Assembly (NCBI GenBank): GCA_029338675.1
Contig: JAQYAV010000108.1
Coordinates: 1-64,000 of the forward strand
Direction of reading: 5' to 3'
Length of the DNA: 64,000 nucleotides
Source of the DNA: Lachnospiraceae bacterium
GTDB lineage: Bacteria > Bacillota > Clostridia > Lachnospirales > Lachnospiraceae
The position numbers and the translations under genes are program-made. The notes under the pieces are model-generated. The model searched no databases. It was not told the origin of the DNA and was given only the letters and a program-made list of their open reading frames with translations. Positions 34,738 through 43,943 of the stretch are shown here, in pieces (the first letter of the stretch is position 1; every line of letters begins with the position of its first letter).

Positions 34738-36018
34738 ATGTCTAGATATAAAGTTGCAATTTACACATTAGGATGTAAAGTTAATCAATATGAATCAGAT
34801 AGTATAGGAAATGAATTGAGTAAATTAGGATACGAAATCGTGTCTTTTAGTGAATATGCAGATGTATACTTGGTTAATACATGTGCTGTAACTAATATGG
34901 CTGAAAGGAAGTCTAGACAGATAATACATAGAGCCAAAAAAATCAATCCTAAGGGTATTGTTGTTGCAATGGGCTGTTATGTTCAGGCTGTAAAAGAAGA
35001 ATTATTATCTGATATAGGAATTGATATTATTATTGGCAATAATAGAAAGAAGGATGTGCCAAGAATAATAAAAGAATACTTAGAAAATAATAATATTACT
35101 GATAATATTATCGATATAAATAATACTTGTGAATATGAAGAATTACATTTGGATAAGCCAATTGAACATTGCAGAGCATATGTTAAGGTGCAAGATGGGT
35201 GTAATAATTTCTGTACTTATTGTATTATTCCGTATACTAGAGGAAGAATTAGAAGCAGAAATATAAAAAATGTTTTAGATGAAATAAAAGGTCTGGTAAA
35301 AAATAACATAAAGGAAGTTGTACTTACAGGGATTAATCTTTCTTCCTATTTTGATGACTCGTCAAATACTCTTTTAGATTTATTACTGGCAGTTGCAGAT
35401 ATTGAAGGTGTTGAACGAGTTAGAATGGGCTCCCTAGAGCCAAGGATTATTACTGACGAATTTTTGACAGCTATATCGAAAAATGAAAAGATATGTCCAC
35501 ATTTTCATTTGTCGCTTCAAAGTGCATGTAATGCTACTCTAGCTAGAATGAATAGAAAATACACAATTGAAGAATATATTGAGAAATGTGAATTAATTAG
35601 AAAATATTATGATCGCCCAGCTATTACAACTGATGTTATTGTTGGATTCCCTGGAGAAACAGACGAAGAATTTGAAGAAACAAGAAATAACCTACAAATA
35701 CTTAAATTATACGAAATGCATATCTTTAAGTATTCAAAAAGAGATGGAACAATTGCTGCTAATATGGAAAATCAAATTCCAGAAGATATCAAGGAAAAAA
35801 GAAGTAATATTTTGCTTGAGTTAGCAAGAAAAAATAAAAATGAATTTGAAAATACATTTGCTAATGAAAAAGTAAAGGTTTTAGTAGAACAGGTAGAAGA
35901 AAAGAACGAGAAATGTTTTATTAAGGGACATACTGATAGATACATTTTAGTTAGAAAAGAATATGAAAGAGGGGTTGCATATTCTATGGTTAACGAAATA
36001 GTAGATATGAAAATATAA
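34738..36018 (+). CDS. mtaB: tRNA t6A37 methylthiotransferase MtaB
   Basis: 426 residues, radical-SAM methylthiotransferase that converts t6A37 to ms2t6A37 in tRNAs reading ANN codons. N-terminal UPF0004 domain with TLGCKVNQYESD, NTCAVTNMAERKSRQ and MGCYVQ (three cluster-binding Cys); radical-SAM motif CNNFCTYCIIPYTRGRIRSR; C-terminal TRAM domain (KVKVLVEQ..., HTDRY). The ATG at 34738 follows GGGAG; an ATG at 34726 overlaps this site. The KVNQYE and the RGRIRSR signatures favour MtaB over MiaB. Confidence 0.94.
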   Translation: MSRYKVAIYTLGCKVNQYESDSIGNELSKLGYEIVSFSEYADVYLVNTCAVTNMAERKSRQIIHRAKKINPKGIVVAMGCYVQAVKEELLSDIGIDIIIGNNRKKDVPRIIKEYLENNNITDNIIDINNTCEYEELHLDKPIEHCRAYVKVQDGCNNFCTYCIIPYTRGRIRSRNIKNVLDEIKGLVKNNIKEVVLTGINLSSYFDDSSNTLLDLLLAVADIEGVERVRMGSLEPRIITDEFLTAISKNEKICPHFHLSLQSACNATLARMNRKYTIEEYIEKCELIRKYYDRPAITTDVIVGFPGETDEEFEETRNNLQILKLYEMHIFKYSKRDGTIAANMENQIPEDIKEKRSNILLELARKNKNEFENTFANEKVKVLVEQVEEKNEKCFIKGHTDRYILVRKEYERGVAYSMVNEIVDMKI

Positions 36019-36041
36019 TTTATATTAAATAATTAGAAGGG

Positions 36042-36078
36042 CTATGAGTGAACAATGATGTTTTACTCATAGTTTTTG
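36042..36078 (+). terminator. Terminator of mtaB
   Basis: CTATGAGT and ACTCATAG enclose a 15-base loop, followed by TTTTTGATTTT. Confidence 0.8.
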
Positions 36079-36101
36079 ATTTTAGGATTAAAACAATGTT
36101 G

Positions 36102-36135
36102 TAAAAATAAAAAAATCAGGTTTAATACCTGATTA
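36102..36135 (-). terminator. Terminator of the tRNA-Glu pair
   Basis: On the minus strand AATCAGGT-ATTAA-ACCTGATT followed by TTTTTATTTTT, just after the second tRNA. Confidence 0.85.
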
Positions 36136-36139
36136 AAAG

Positions 36140-36211
36140 CAGTTCGTAGGGGAATCGAACCCCTGTTTTCGCCGTGAGAGGGCGACGTCTTAGCCGCTTG
36201 ACCAACGAACC
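36140..36211 (-). tRNA. tRNA-Glu (CUC anticodon), promoter-distal copy
   Basis: A 72-base cloverleaf read on minus: acceptor GGTTCGT/ACGAACT with G-U at the end, anticodon stem TCGCC/GGCGA with loop CTCTCAC (anticodon CUC), and T arm GGGG-TTCGATT-CCCC. CCA is not encoded. Identical to the copy at 36231. Confidence 0.95.
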
Positions 36212-36230
36212 ATATGTATTAAATTAAAAG

Positions 36231-36302
36231 CAGTTCGTAGGGGAATCGAACCCCTGTTTTCGCCGTGAGAGGGCGACGTCTTAGCCGCTTGACCAACGAA
36301 CC
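36231..36302 (-). tRNA. tRNA-Glu (CUC anticodon), promoter-proximal copy
   Basis: Identical in sequence to 36140-36211 and separated from it by 19 bases. It is first in the transcript from the promoter at 36371. No CCA is encoded. Confidence 0.95.
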
Positions 36303-36342
36303 ATATTGAAACTAAATGACTAACTAGCCACAAGACTTGTTT

Positions 36343-36371
36343 AGTATATCAAAATAAAAAAGAAAATGCAA
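36343..36371 (-). promoter_or_regulatory. Promoter of the tRNA-Glu operon
   Basis: On the minus strand TTGCAT and TATACT with a 17-bp spacer, ending 41 bases before the first tRNA. The remaining 36372-36630 is AT-rich with poly-T runs and no further gene. Confidence 0.75.
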
Positions 36372-36630
36372 GACTTTTTTTTATTTTTTTTATTTCACTG
36401 TTATTTTGATTGTTTGAAAAAAATATGTATGACAAAATAAATAAAAATTGTCGAAATCATATAATAAAAAGTCGATATTCACTTGTAATTTTATTAATTG
36501 TGTTGTAATATTATATATATAAATATGTAGTTTTTTGTATGTTATTTTAATTTTTGTTTGCAAGTATTATTTATTTGCATTATTTTGAATATGTAAGAGT
36601 AATACCAAATATTAGGGGGGGATAACAAAG

Positions 36631-37434
36631 ATGAAGGTTTGTCATTCATGTGGCACAAAAGTAGACGACAAAGAACTTATTTGTCCAGTGTGTAAGCAGA
36701 CAGTAGTGGTAACTCATGGTGAGTTATCTTTGAAGCCAGTAGAAGAGAAAAAACAGAAAAAAACAAATCCTATGGGTACACATATTAGTTCAGGATCTGG
36801 TTTGACTGATATATTAAGAAGTGATGATTCATCTATGTTGGACGATGGCGATTTATATGGAGGTTCGTTACCTTCTAGTTATGCTAGAACTGAAATTGAT
36901 AGTTTCACTGAGAAAAAAAGAAAGATTCATGTTGGAAAATACCTCGTTTTTGCAATTATTATAATTGCAATTTGTTTTTTTGTTTTCACACTCTACAAAG
37001 ATTACAACGAAGTAAAACGTGGTGCTGATAGTTATGAAGCTGTTGTGAAGAATTATACTGATGCGTATATTAATAAAGATGAAAAGCTATTTGATGATAT
37101 GATGCCTCTATATATGGATTTTGATAAAAACATGGTGTCAGATATTTATGAACAAAACATAACTACCAAATTTATTAGTTTTAATATTGAAGAAGTTTCT
37201 CATTTGGATACAGGTGAGATTGTTGTTCTTCAGGATGATGTAAAGATATCTACTTCAAAAACCGTTGCAATACAGGAGGCTGTTAGAACAAAGGTTGCTT
37301 TTGAGGCAGAAGTTATGAAAAAATCTACTGGAACTTATATTAAAAATGTTGATGAAGGAATATTTGTTATGATTAAGGTAAGAGATCGTTGGTATCTAGA
37401 TCCTTTGAGTTCAAGTTTTCCATTCGTTGATTAG
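36631..37434 (+). CDS. Zinc-ribbon membrane-anchored protein
   Basis: 267 residues. N-terminal zinc ribbon CHSCGTKVDDKELICPVC, a Ser/Gly-rich linker to about residue 95, one membrane helix near 108-126 (FAIIIIAICFFVFTLY), and a ~140-residue external domain resembling small alpha+beta (NTF2/DUF4878-like) folds (SYEAVVKNYTDAYINKDEKLFDDMMP). The zinc ribbon is predicted to be cytoplasmic. AGGGGGGGA precedes the start. Such zinc-ribbon/helix/external domain proteins are common in clostridia without a known role. Confidence 0.75.
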   Translation: MKVCHSCGTKVDDKELICPVCKQTVVVTHGELSLKPVEEKKQKKTNPMGTHISSGSGLTDILRSDDSSMLDDGDLYGGSLPSSYARTEIDSFTEKKRKIHVGKYLVFAIIIIAICFFVFTLYKDYNEVKRGADSYEAVVKNYTDAYINKDEKLFDDMMPLYMDFDKNMVSDIYEQNITTKFISFNIEEVSHLDTGEIVVLQDDVKISTSKTVAIQEAVRTKVAFEAEVMKKSTGTYIKNVDEGIFVMIKVRDRWYLDPLSSSFPFVD

Positions 37435-37448
37435 TTTAAGTGTATTAC

Positions 37449-37478
37449 AGGTGTTGTTTTATGCAACACCTGTTTTTT
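37449..37478 (+). terminator. Terminator of the zinc-ribbon gene
   Basis: CAGGTGTTG and CAACACCTG with a 6-base loop, then TTTTTTG. The convergent gene ends next to it at 37480. Confidence 0.88.
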
Positions 37479-37479
37479 G

Positions 37480-38721
37480 TTAATTTATGTTTTCACCTAT
37501 TTTAGAAACACCTACATATATTTGTGATATTTTATACCATGTAGGAAAATCTACAATAGAGGATATTGGAAGGTTAAATATATTTTGGAAGGTTTTAACC
37601 GCATTTGCTGTATTGGGCCCATATATTCCATCTGCAGAAATTTTTTTGATTGATGAGTATGCGTTGGAAATAGTGTTTAACTGTTCCTGAATTTGCAAGA
37701 CAGCATCACCTGTTGAACCGATAGATAAATCAAAACCAGGATACGATGCAGGAATTCCTGATATTTGGTAAGATTGATTTATATAAACATTATCTCCGTA
37801 ATAGTAACGTAATATATCAATATATGATAAACCATCATCACCTAAATATTTGGATCCCCATTGACTCAACCAGTTAGGACACATAACACGTTTTCCGTCA
37901 CAGTATTGGGTAAGAATTGGTTGTTTGATATTTGGTTTTGATATGAAATTGTTAAAGATTTCATCAGCAATTTTAGAAATGCTATCAAAAATTGTTTGTC
38001 CGTATGTCCATTTGTGATCAAAGGCAGTAGAAGAGGTTATTGTGAAATTATAGCCCTTGTTCCGGTACCACTCTGTGTATACTCTATTTAATGTAAAGGA
38101 CATTATTGCAAGAATATTTGCTTTTATTGTTTCTTTTGGCCAGGTTGAATATATTTCACAGCTGGCAACATTTTTTATATAGTCTATGTAGGGAACATAA
38201 TAGTTTTTTGCAGTAGTGTCACTTGGTGCACCATCATGTACAACTATTGTTTCAGGAATCACTACATTTCTTAGTACAATTTCTCCGTATTCATTTATGG
38301 GCTTTACATCTGCCTCAGCAATTTTAGGAGGAAAGTACTCCCATAATGTGTGTGCGTCAATAACAATTGGATTATATACACCTGTAATGCTGGTAGGAGA
38401 TAAGATCACAGTTTGTTCGGAAAGTTCACCAGGAAATACTTGAATACCACTTATTATTTCTTCGTCAAAACCCTGTGCAAAAATTTTTATATTATATTCA
38501 CTATAGGGTTGGTTATCTGTTGGACTCATGCTATAGTCTAAAGGTGGGGCTGGTAAATCTAAGATAGGACTAAATCCATTGTTATCGCTATTTACCGTTT
38601 CTAATATTTGATTTGGTGTGCTGCGAAGACTTATTTCTATTGTGCTATTATTTATTGGGTAATTTGTATTAGATAAAACTTGAATTTGAAGTTTTCCGTT
38701 ATCAATTTGATTATTATCCAT
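37480..38721 (-). CDS. SpoIID-like / peptidoglycan-binding domain protein
   Basis: 413 residues. The N-terminal ~100 residues are a carboxypeptidase-regulatory/beta-sandwich-like part (LQIQVLSNTNYPINNSTIEI). Residues about 165-320 have a SpoIID-type feel (VPYIDYIKNVASCEIYSTWP, ANILAIMSFTLNRVY, AFDHKWTYGQ). A C-terminal PG_binding_1 domain follows (LSIGSTGDAVLQIQEQL...DGIYGPNTANAVKTFQ). I chose the ATG at 38721 (AAGGA eight bases before it); an ORF extension to 38790 adds a hydrophobic stretch that overlaps the ffh-operon promoter. With this start there is no signal peptide, so it may act in the mother cell or on spores, or be released by lysis. Assigned function is tentative. Confidence 0.65.
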   Translation of the reverse strand: MDNNQIDNGKLQIQVLSNTNYPINNSTIEISLRSTPNQILETVNSDNNGFSPILDLPAPPLDYSMSPTDNQPYSEYNIKIFAQGFDEEIISGIQVFPGELSEQTVILSPTSITGVYNPIVIDAHTLWEYFPPKIAEADVKPINEYGEIVLRNVVIPETIVVHDGAPSDTTAKNYYVPYIDYIKNVASCEIYSTWPKETIKANILAIMSFTLNRVYTEWYRNKGYNFTITSSTAFDHKWTYGQTIFDSISKIADEIFNNFISKPNIKQPILTQYCDGKRVMCPNWLSQWGSKYLGDDGLSYIDILRYYYGDNVYINQSYQISGIPASYPGFDLSIGSTGDAVLQIQEQLNTISNAYSSIKKISADGIYGPNTANAVKTFQNIFNLPISSIVDFPTWYKISQIYVGVSKIGENIN

Positions 38722-38783
38722 ATTAAAATCCTTGATGTATTTAATAAAGTATATGCAAAAATATAAAAATATACACTTTTTTG

Positions 38784-38812
38784 TTGACATATTTTAGAAT
38801 ATGTTATATTAT
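38784..38812 (+). promoter_or_regulatory. Promoter of the ylxM-ffh operon
   Basis: A perfect TTGACA, 17-bp spacer, and TATTAT, 42 bases before ylxM. Confidence 0.85.
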
Positions 38813-38854
38813 ACTAAAGGTTGTAAAGTAAAAAGACTTTACAGGTGGTGAAAC

Positions 38855-39211
38855 ATGGATAAGATATTAAGACAATCATTATTATATGATTTTTATGGTG
38901 AATTGTTAACTGAACATCAAAAGAGCATTTACGAAGATGTGGTAATGAATGATTTATCCTACTCTGAGGTTGCTAGATTGAATGGTATTTCTAGACAAGG
39001 AATATATGATTTAATTAAAAGATGTGATAAAATTTTGGAAGAGTACGAATCTAAACTAAAATTGGTTGAGAAGTTCATGAAGGCAAAAGAAAAGGCTGAT
39101 ATGATGAAAGATAAAATTGCAGTTCTTAAAGAAAAGAATGCAGATAAGAATATGTTTTCGTTGATTGATGAGTTGGATTCGTATACATCGGAGTTGTTGG
39201 ATGATTTTTAG
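38855..39211 (+). CDS. ylxM: YlxM-family helix-turn-helix protein of the SRP operon
   Basis: 118 residues. Sigma-70 region 4-like [42 protein letters not shown]. YlxM/p13 proteins are encoded before ffh and bind the SRP components in some streptococci; their role is otherwise unclear. GGTGG precedes the start. Confidence 0.9.
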   Translation: MDKILRQSLLYDFYGELLTEHQKSIYEDVVMNDLSYSEVARLNGISRQGIYDLIKRCDKILEEYESKLKLVEKFMKAKEKADMMKDKIAVLKEKNADKNMFSLIDELDSYTSELLDDF

Positions 39212-39241
39212 AAGCTCGTTTGATATGTTTGGAGGGATTAG

Positions 39242-40588
39242 ATGGCATTTGATAGTTTGACTGATAAATTACAAAATGTTTTCAAAAAACTTAGAAGCAA
39301 GGGAATGCTTACAGAAGATGATGTCAAAGAGGCCATGAAGGAAGTTAAGAGAGCTTTACTTGAAGCGGATGTTAACTTTAAGGTTGTAAAACAGTTTATC
39401 AATTCTGTTAGTGATAGAGCCGTTGGTGAGGAGGTTCTTAAGGGACTTAATCCAGGTCAGATGGTAATTAAGATTGTTAAGGAAGAGATGGATAAGCTTA
39501 TGGGTTCGGAGGTTACTGAGCTTAAGCTTTTACCTTCTAATGAAGTAACAGTTATTATGATGTGTGGTTTACAGGGTGCTGGTAAGACAACTACTGTAGC
39601 CAAGCTTGCTAATGTTTATAAGAACAAGGGTAAGAAGCCACTTCTTGTTGCTTGCGATATATACAGACCAGCTGCAATTAAACAGTTGGAAATCAATGGT
39701 GAAAAGGTTGGTGTTCCTGTATTCTCAATGGGAGAAGGACACAAGCCTGTTAATATAGCTAAGGCAGCGATTGAGCATGCATCTAAGAATGGAATGAATT
39801 TGGTGTTCATAGATACTGCTGGACGTCTTCATATTGATGAGGATATGATGTCAGAGCTTCAAGAGATAAAGAACAATGTGAATGTAGCACATACTATTCT
39901 TACTGTTGATGCGATGACAGGTCAGGATGCTGTTAATGTAGCAACAACTTTTAATGACAAGATAGGAATTGATGGAGTTATTTTGACTAAACTTGATGGT
40001 GATACACGTGGTGGTGCAGCACTTTCAATTAAGGCAGTAACTGGCAAGCCTATTTTATTTGCTGCAATGGGTGAAAAGCTTACTGATTTAGAGCCTTTCC
40101 ATCCAGATAGAATGGCAAGTAGAATCCTTGGAATGGGTGATGTAGAGAGCTTGATTGAGAAAGCTCAGAATGCCATTGATGAAGAAAAAGCAAAGGAAAT
40201 GGAAGAAAAACTTAAGAAAACTTCTTTTGATTTTAATGATTTCCTTGATATGATGGATCAGATGGATAAGATGGGAAGCATGAGTGATATTCTTAATATG
40301 CTTCCAGGATTTAGTTCAAATAAACAACTGAAAAATGTTGAAATAGATGACAATGCAATGAGTATGCCGAAAGCAATTATTCTTTCAATGACTAAAAAGG
40401 AAAGATCTAATCCAGATATAATTAATCCTAGTAGAAAGAAAAGAATTGCTGATGGTGCAGGAGTCCCAATAAGCGAAGTAAACAAATTGCTCAAGCAGTT
40501 TGAACAATCTAAAAAGATGATGAAACAGATGTCAGGCTTAATGGGCAAGAAAAAACGTGGAGGTTTTAGACTCCCATTTGGATTTTGA
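39242..40588 (+). CDS. ffh: Signal recognition particle GTPase Ffh
   Basis: 448 residues. N domain 1-90, GTPase G1 GLQGAGKTTTVAKLA, DTAGRLHID, TKLDGDTRGGAALSI, then the methionine-rich M domain (MLPGF, MMDQMDKMGSM, KQMSGLMG) that binds signal peptides and 4.5S RNA. It targets nascent membrane and secreted proteins. GGAGG precedes the ATG. First large gene of ffh-rpsP-khpA-rimM-trmD. Confidence 0.98.
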   Translation: MAFDSLTDKLQNVFKKLRSKGMLTEDDVKEAMKEVKRALLEADVNFKVVKQFINSVSDRAVGEEVLKGLNPGQMVIKIVKEEMDKLMGSEVTELKLLPSNEVTVIMMCGLQGAGKTTTVAKLANVYKNKGKKPLLVACDIYRPAAIKQLEINGEKVGVPVFSMGEGHKPVNIAKAAIEHASKNGMNLVFIDTAGRLHIDEDMMSELQEIKNNVNVAHTILTVDAMTGQDAVNVATTFNDKIGIDGVILTKLDGDTRGGAALSIKAVTGKPILFAAMGEKLTDLEPFHPDRMASRILGMGDVESLIEKAQNAIDEEKAKEMEEKLKKTSFDFNDFLDMMDQMDKMGSMSDILNMLPGFSSNKQLKNVEIDDNAMSMPKAIILSMTKKERSNPDIINPSRKKRIADGAGVPISEVNKLLKQFEQSKKMMKQMSGLMGKKKRGGFRLPFGF

Positions 40589-40635
40589 TAATAGTTTACT
40601 ATTATAGATATATTTTTTAAGGAGGTGAAATTAAA

Positions 40636-40881
40636 ATGGCAGTAAAAATCAGATTAAGAAGAATGGGATATAAGAAGCATCCTTTTTATAGAGTAATCGT
40701 GGCTGACTCTAGATCTCCTAGAGATGGTAGATTCATCGATGAGATAGGTACTTACGACCCAAATCAGGAGCCATGTGCTGTTAACATTGATGCAGATGCA
40801 GCTAAGAAGTGGCTTTCAAACGGAGCTCAGCCTACTGAAACAGTAGCAAAATTATTTAAGCAGGCAGGTATCGAGAAGTAA
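40636..40881 (+). CDS. rpsP: Ribosomal protein S16
   Basis: 81 residues, usual length, with [34 protein letters not shown], the universal S16 start (only part needed for recognition). GGAGGTG ribosome site. Part of the SRP/rim operon. Confidence 0.98.
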   Translation: MAVKIRLRRMGYKKHPFYRVIVADSRSPRDGRFIDEIGTYDPNQEPCAVNIDADAAKKWLSNGAQPTETVAKLFKQAGIEK

Positions 40882-40898
40882 TCAGGGAGGTGCCGGTA

Positions 40899-41126
40899 AT
40901 GAAAGAATTGGTTGAAATTATTGCTAAATCCCTCGTAGATTGCCCCGAGCAAGTTGTTGTAAATGAAACTATCGAGGAAGATACTGTTACAATCGAACTT
41001 AAAGTTGCTCAAGATGATATGGGTAAGGTGATTGGTAAGCAAGGAAGAATTGCTAAATCAATACGTACTGTTGTAAAAGCAGCTGCCTCAAAGGGTGACA
41101 AAAAGATAATTGTAGACATTAAATAA
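40899..41126 (+). CDS. khpA: KH-domain RNA-binding protein KhpA
   Basis: 75 residues with the KH loop VIGKQGRIAKSIR. KhpA, usually with KhpB, binds RNA and influences cell division and length. The ATG at 40899 has GGGAGG eight bases before it; the GTG at 40890 overlaps that site. It lies 17 bases after rpsP. Confidence 0.95.
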   Translation: MKELVEIIAKSLVDCPEQVVVNETIEEDTVTIELKVAQDDMGKVIGKQGRIAKSIRTVVKAAASKGDKKIIVDIK

Positions 41127-41132
41127 TTAATG

Positions 41133-41167
41133 AAATCCCTGATTATATCGGGGATTTTTGCTTTTTA
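41133..41167 (+). terminator. Intra-operon terminator or attenuator
   Basis: AAATCCC and GGGATTT enclose an 11-base loop, followed by TTTGCTTTTT. It lies between khpA and rimM and could reduce expression of rimM-trmD relative to rpsP. Confidence 0.6.
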
Positions 41168-41182
41168 AGGAGATATTTTTCA

Positions 41183-41692
41183 ATGGTAGACTTATTTAGA
41201 ATAGGTGTAATAACTTCTACACATGGATTGAAGGGAGAAGTTAAAGTTTTTCCTACAACTGATGATATAAATCGTTTCAAAAAATTAAAAAAATGCATAC
41301 TTAGAACTCCTAAGGGGGATATTGAAGTTGAAAAGGCATCTTGTAAATTTTTTAAGAATATGGTTATTCTATCATTTAAAGAATTTAATGATATAAATGA
41401 AGTAGAAAAATATAAAAATTGTGAGCTTTATGTTACAAGAGAAAATGCAATACCTCTTGATGATGAAGAATTCTATATTGCAGATGTAATTGGAATGCGA
41501 GTTGTTTGTGATGACAATAATGACCTTGGAGAATTAAAGGATGTTCTTCAAACAGGTGCAAATGACGTTTTTGTAGTGGAATTAAAGAATGGCAATGAAT
41601 TACTTATTCCTGTAATTAAGGAATGTGTAATTGATATAAATTATAATGAAAAAGTAGTAGTAGTTAAGTTGATGAAGGGAATGCTTGATTAA
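41183..41692 (+). CDS. rimM: Ribosome maturation factor RimM
   Basis: 169 residues. RimM N-terminal barrel (RIGVITSTHGLKGEVKV) and PRC-barrel (FYIADVIGMRV...GELKDVLQTGANDVFVV). It helps mature the 3' domain of 16S rRNA in the 30S subunit. It ends one base before the trmD ATG. Confidence 0.96.
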   Translation: MVDLFRIGVITSTHGLKGEVKVFPTTDDINRFKKLKKCILRTPKGDIEVEKASCKFFKNMVILSFKEFNDINEVEKYKNCELYVTRENAIPLDDEEFYIADVIGMRVVCDDNNDLGELKDVLQTGANDVFVVELKNGNELLIPVIKECVIDINYNEKVVVVKLMKGMLD

Positions 41693-42433
41693 ATGAATTT
41701 TCATGTTATGACATTGTTTCCAGAACAGATAAATAATTGTCTGAAAGAAAGTATAACAGGCAGAGCAATAAATAATGGTTTGATAAGTGTAAATACAGTT
41801 AATATTAGAGATTTTTCAGATAATAAATATGGTCATGTAGATGATTATACATATGGTGGCGGAGCAGGTATGTTAATGCAACCGGGGCCAATTTATGATG
41901 CATATCAATCTATTAGGATTAAACTTGGGTTGCCTAAGGGTGATTTAATGGATAAAACTTCTTTAGATAAACCACTTAGAGTGCTTTATATGACACCACA
42001 AGGAACACCTTTTACTCAAAAAATGGCTGAAGATTTTTCTAAGGAAGAAAATATTGTTATTTTGTGTGGACATTATGAAGGTGTTGATGAGAGAGTACTA
42101 GAAAGAATTGTAACTGATAATGTGTCTATTGGTGATTTTGTTCTTACTGGTGGCGAGCTTCCTGCAACAATAATTATTGATGCAGTTTCTAGATTGGTAC
42201 CAGGAGTTTTAGGCTGTGATGAAAGTGCTGTGTATGAATCATTTTATGATGGGCTTTTGGAATATCCACAATATACAAGACCAGTTGATTTTATGGGCGC
42301 AAGGGTACCAGATGTTTTGCTTTCTGGACATCATAAAAATATAAATGAGTGGAGAAAACAAAAATCTCTTGAAAGAACAAAGGAAAGACGCCCTGATTTA
42401 TATGAAAAATATATTAATGAAAAGACTGAGTAA
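41693..42433 (+). CDS. trmD: tRNA (guanine37-N1)-methyltransferase TrmD
   Basis: 246 residues. SPOUT knot methyltransferase: [59 protein letters not shown] and [15 protein letters not shown]. It methylates G37 using SAM. In most genomes rplS (L19) comes next, but here the gap contains a 24-bp repeat and then a lipoprotein gene. Confidence 0.97.
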   Translation: MNFHVMTLFPEQINNCLKESITGRAINNGLISVNTVNIRDFSDNKYGHVDDYTYGGGAGMLMQPGPIYDAYQSIRIKLGLPKGDLMDKTSLDKPLRVLYMTPQGTPFTQKMAEDFSKEENIVILCGHYEGVDERVLERIVTDNVSIGDFVLTGGELPATIIIDAVSRLVPGVLGCDESAVYESFYDGLLEYPQYTRPVDFMGARVPDVLLSGHHKNINEWRKQKSLERTKERRPDLYEKYINEKTE

Positions 42434-42461
42434 TGTCTTTTTAGTGTAGTACTAGTGCGGC

Positions 42462-42530
42462 CTTGTTTGAGTGGTACTTGCAAGTCTTGTTCGAGTGGCA
42501 TTTGCAAGTCTTGTTTGAGTGGTACCTATA
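42462..42530. repeat. 24-bp tandem repeat after trmD (2.8 units)
   Basis: CTTGTTTGAGTGGTACTTGC is the start of a 24-bp unit repeated at 42462, 42486 and 42510, the last truncated. It lies 28 bases after the trmD stop in a 226-base gap. Confidence 0.85.
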
Positions 42531-42559
42531 TTGCGTTATAGCACAATATATAGTATAAT
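42531..42559 (+). promoter_or_regulatory. Possible promoter of the lipoprotein gene
   Basis: A perfect TATAAT at 42554 with TTGCGT 17 bases upstream. Only three of six -35 bases match; the position, 100 bases ahead of the start, is acceptable. Confidence 0.4.
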
Positions 42560-42659
42560 ATAAAAGAAATTTATATATATTTGCTAGATAATACTATCAA
42601 GTTAATATATATAAATTATTATCATTTATATATTTTTACATAGGATTGGAGTAAGCGTT

Positions 42660-43178
42660 ATGAAAAAGAAAATAATAGCAATAACAATGATGTTATCAAT
42701 GGCAGCAGCACTTTGCTCATGTGGAAAAGAACAAAGTCAGGAAACTACAACTACAGAGAATCTTGTAAAAAAAGATGTTATTGAATTTGTTTCAACGGAG
42801 CTTCCTTCAATTAAAGCTAAGAGAGATAGTGCAATAGGAATATACAATTCTTATTTTGCAAATGACAATGCAGATGTGGATGCATTTGTAGTATCATTGA
42901 AGAATGATGCTATTCCTGGAATGGAACAGTATTTGCAAGATTTGAATGCTATAGAAACAGAAACTGATGATGTTACACAGTTGAAGGCTTTATATGCGCA
43001 AAGCGCACAAAGGCAGTATGATGCAATGAAGATGGTATTATCGGCTTTAGAAGGTGATAATGCGGATTATTTAACTCAAGCAGAAAATTTGGTATCAGAA
43101 TCAAATGAATTGATGAAGCAATACAACGATATGCTTAATTCTGTTGCGAGTGAGAATGGTATTATAATTAAGAAATAA
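42660..43178 (+). CDS. Small putative lipoprotein
   Basis: 172 residues. Lipoprotein signal MKKKIIAITMMLSMAAALCSC with Cys21 as likely lipidation site (L-C-S-C is an acceptable lipobox). The mature part is Thr-rich at first, then predicted all-helical and acidic (about residues 38-165). No known domain recognised. It is a single gene between two terminator-like hairpins. Confidence 0.75.
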   Translation: MKKKIIAITMMLSMAAALCSCGKEQSQETTTTENLVKKDVIEFVSTELPSIKAKRDSAIGIYNSYFANDNADVDAFVVSLKNDAIPGMEQYLQDLNAIETETDDVTQLKALYAQSAQRQYDAMKMVLSALEGDNADYLTQAENLVSESNELMKQYNDMLNSVASENGIIIKK

Positions 43179-43196
43179 TATGTATAGGAATGAAAT

Positions 43197-43238
43197 AAGG
43201 CGACTGCGGTATGTAAACTGGGTCGTCTTTTGTTTATT
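43197..43238 (+). terminator. Probable terminator of the lipoprotein gene
   Basis: AAGGCGAC pairs with GTCGTCTT (one G-U), then TTGTTTATTT. Loop 17 bases. Confidence 0.6.
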
Positions 43239-43298
43239 TGATAATAATACGTAATTAATATATAAGCTTTGAAATGATGTATTAAAGAGGGAGTAGTT

Positions 43299-43853
43299 AT
43301 GGCTGAAAAAATAAAAGTGGTTTGTGGCTATTTATTTCAGGATGAAAAAGAATATATAAATGCAATTGAGGATAAAAGAAGAATTGAGCAGATAAAAGAA
43401 AAGATTGATTGGGACGATATTGATGCACTTTTACTTGTTTATAATAAATTAATCGAAAAGAATTTTTTTAAAACAATAGTAGGTCTGTCTTTTTTGAATG
43501 AAATGAGAAGCTATATTTTGAAAGAAAAGAAATGTAAGCTTAAACCAATTGTGATAAGAAAGAAAATTAATAAAGTTGAAATTGGAAAGGGAACAGAATA
43601 CTATTTGGATAAAATACAGAAATTGTCTGAAGAAAAGCATAATGATAGTGAAAAAAATAAGAAAATGACTATTGCAATTGTGGCATTAGTAACAGTTATT
43701 ATTGGAATGTTTTTTATTATGGCAACAAATGAGAATGTGGGATATTTTAATGCGGAAGAGAAGGTCTTGAATAAGTATGCGGCTTGGGAAGAACGCCTGT
43801 CAAACTGGGAAAAAGAATTGAATGAACGTGAAAATATTCTTATGGGGAAGTAA
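43299..43853 (+). CDS. Hypothetical protein with one C-terminal membrane helix
   Basis: 184 residues. Residues 1-120 are charged, probably cytoplasmic and helical; a helix spans about 125-144 (IAIVALVTVIIGMFFIMAT); the last 40 residues (NAEEKVLNKYAAWEERLSNWEKELNERE) form a short external coiled coil. GAGGGAG precedes the start. Not recognised. It precedes the two-component genes by 90 bases, with a possible TATAAT of the regulator gene between. Confidence 0.65.
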   Translation: MAEKIKVVCGYLFQDEKEYINAIEDKRRIEQIKEKIDWDDIDALLLVYNKLIEKNFFKTIVGLSFLNEMRSYILKEKKCKLKPIVIRKKINKVEIGKGTEYYLDKIQKLSEEKHNDSEKNKKMTIAIVALVTVIIGMFFIMATNENVGYFNAEEKVLNKYAAWEERLSNWEKELNERENILMGK

Positions 43854-43943
43854 TTATAAAAATATTTATTTTGTTCACAGATTTTACATATTAGTACAGT
43901 ATAATCTGGGTAGTTATAAAGAATTCTTGGAGGAATAATATAT

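Noticed and set aside
42462-42530. Third case of a gene 3' end duplicated downstream (trmD)
   Set aside because: The 24-bp unit does not resemble the last codons of trmD.
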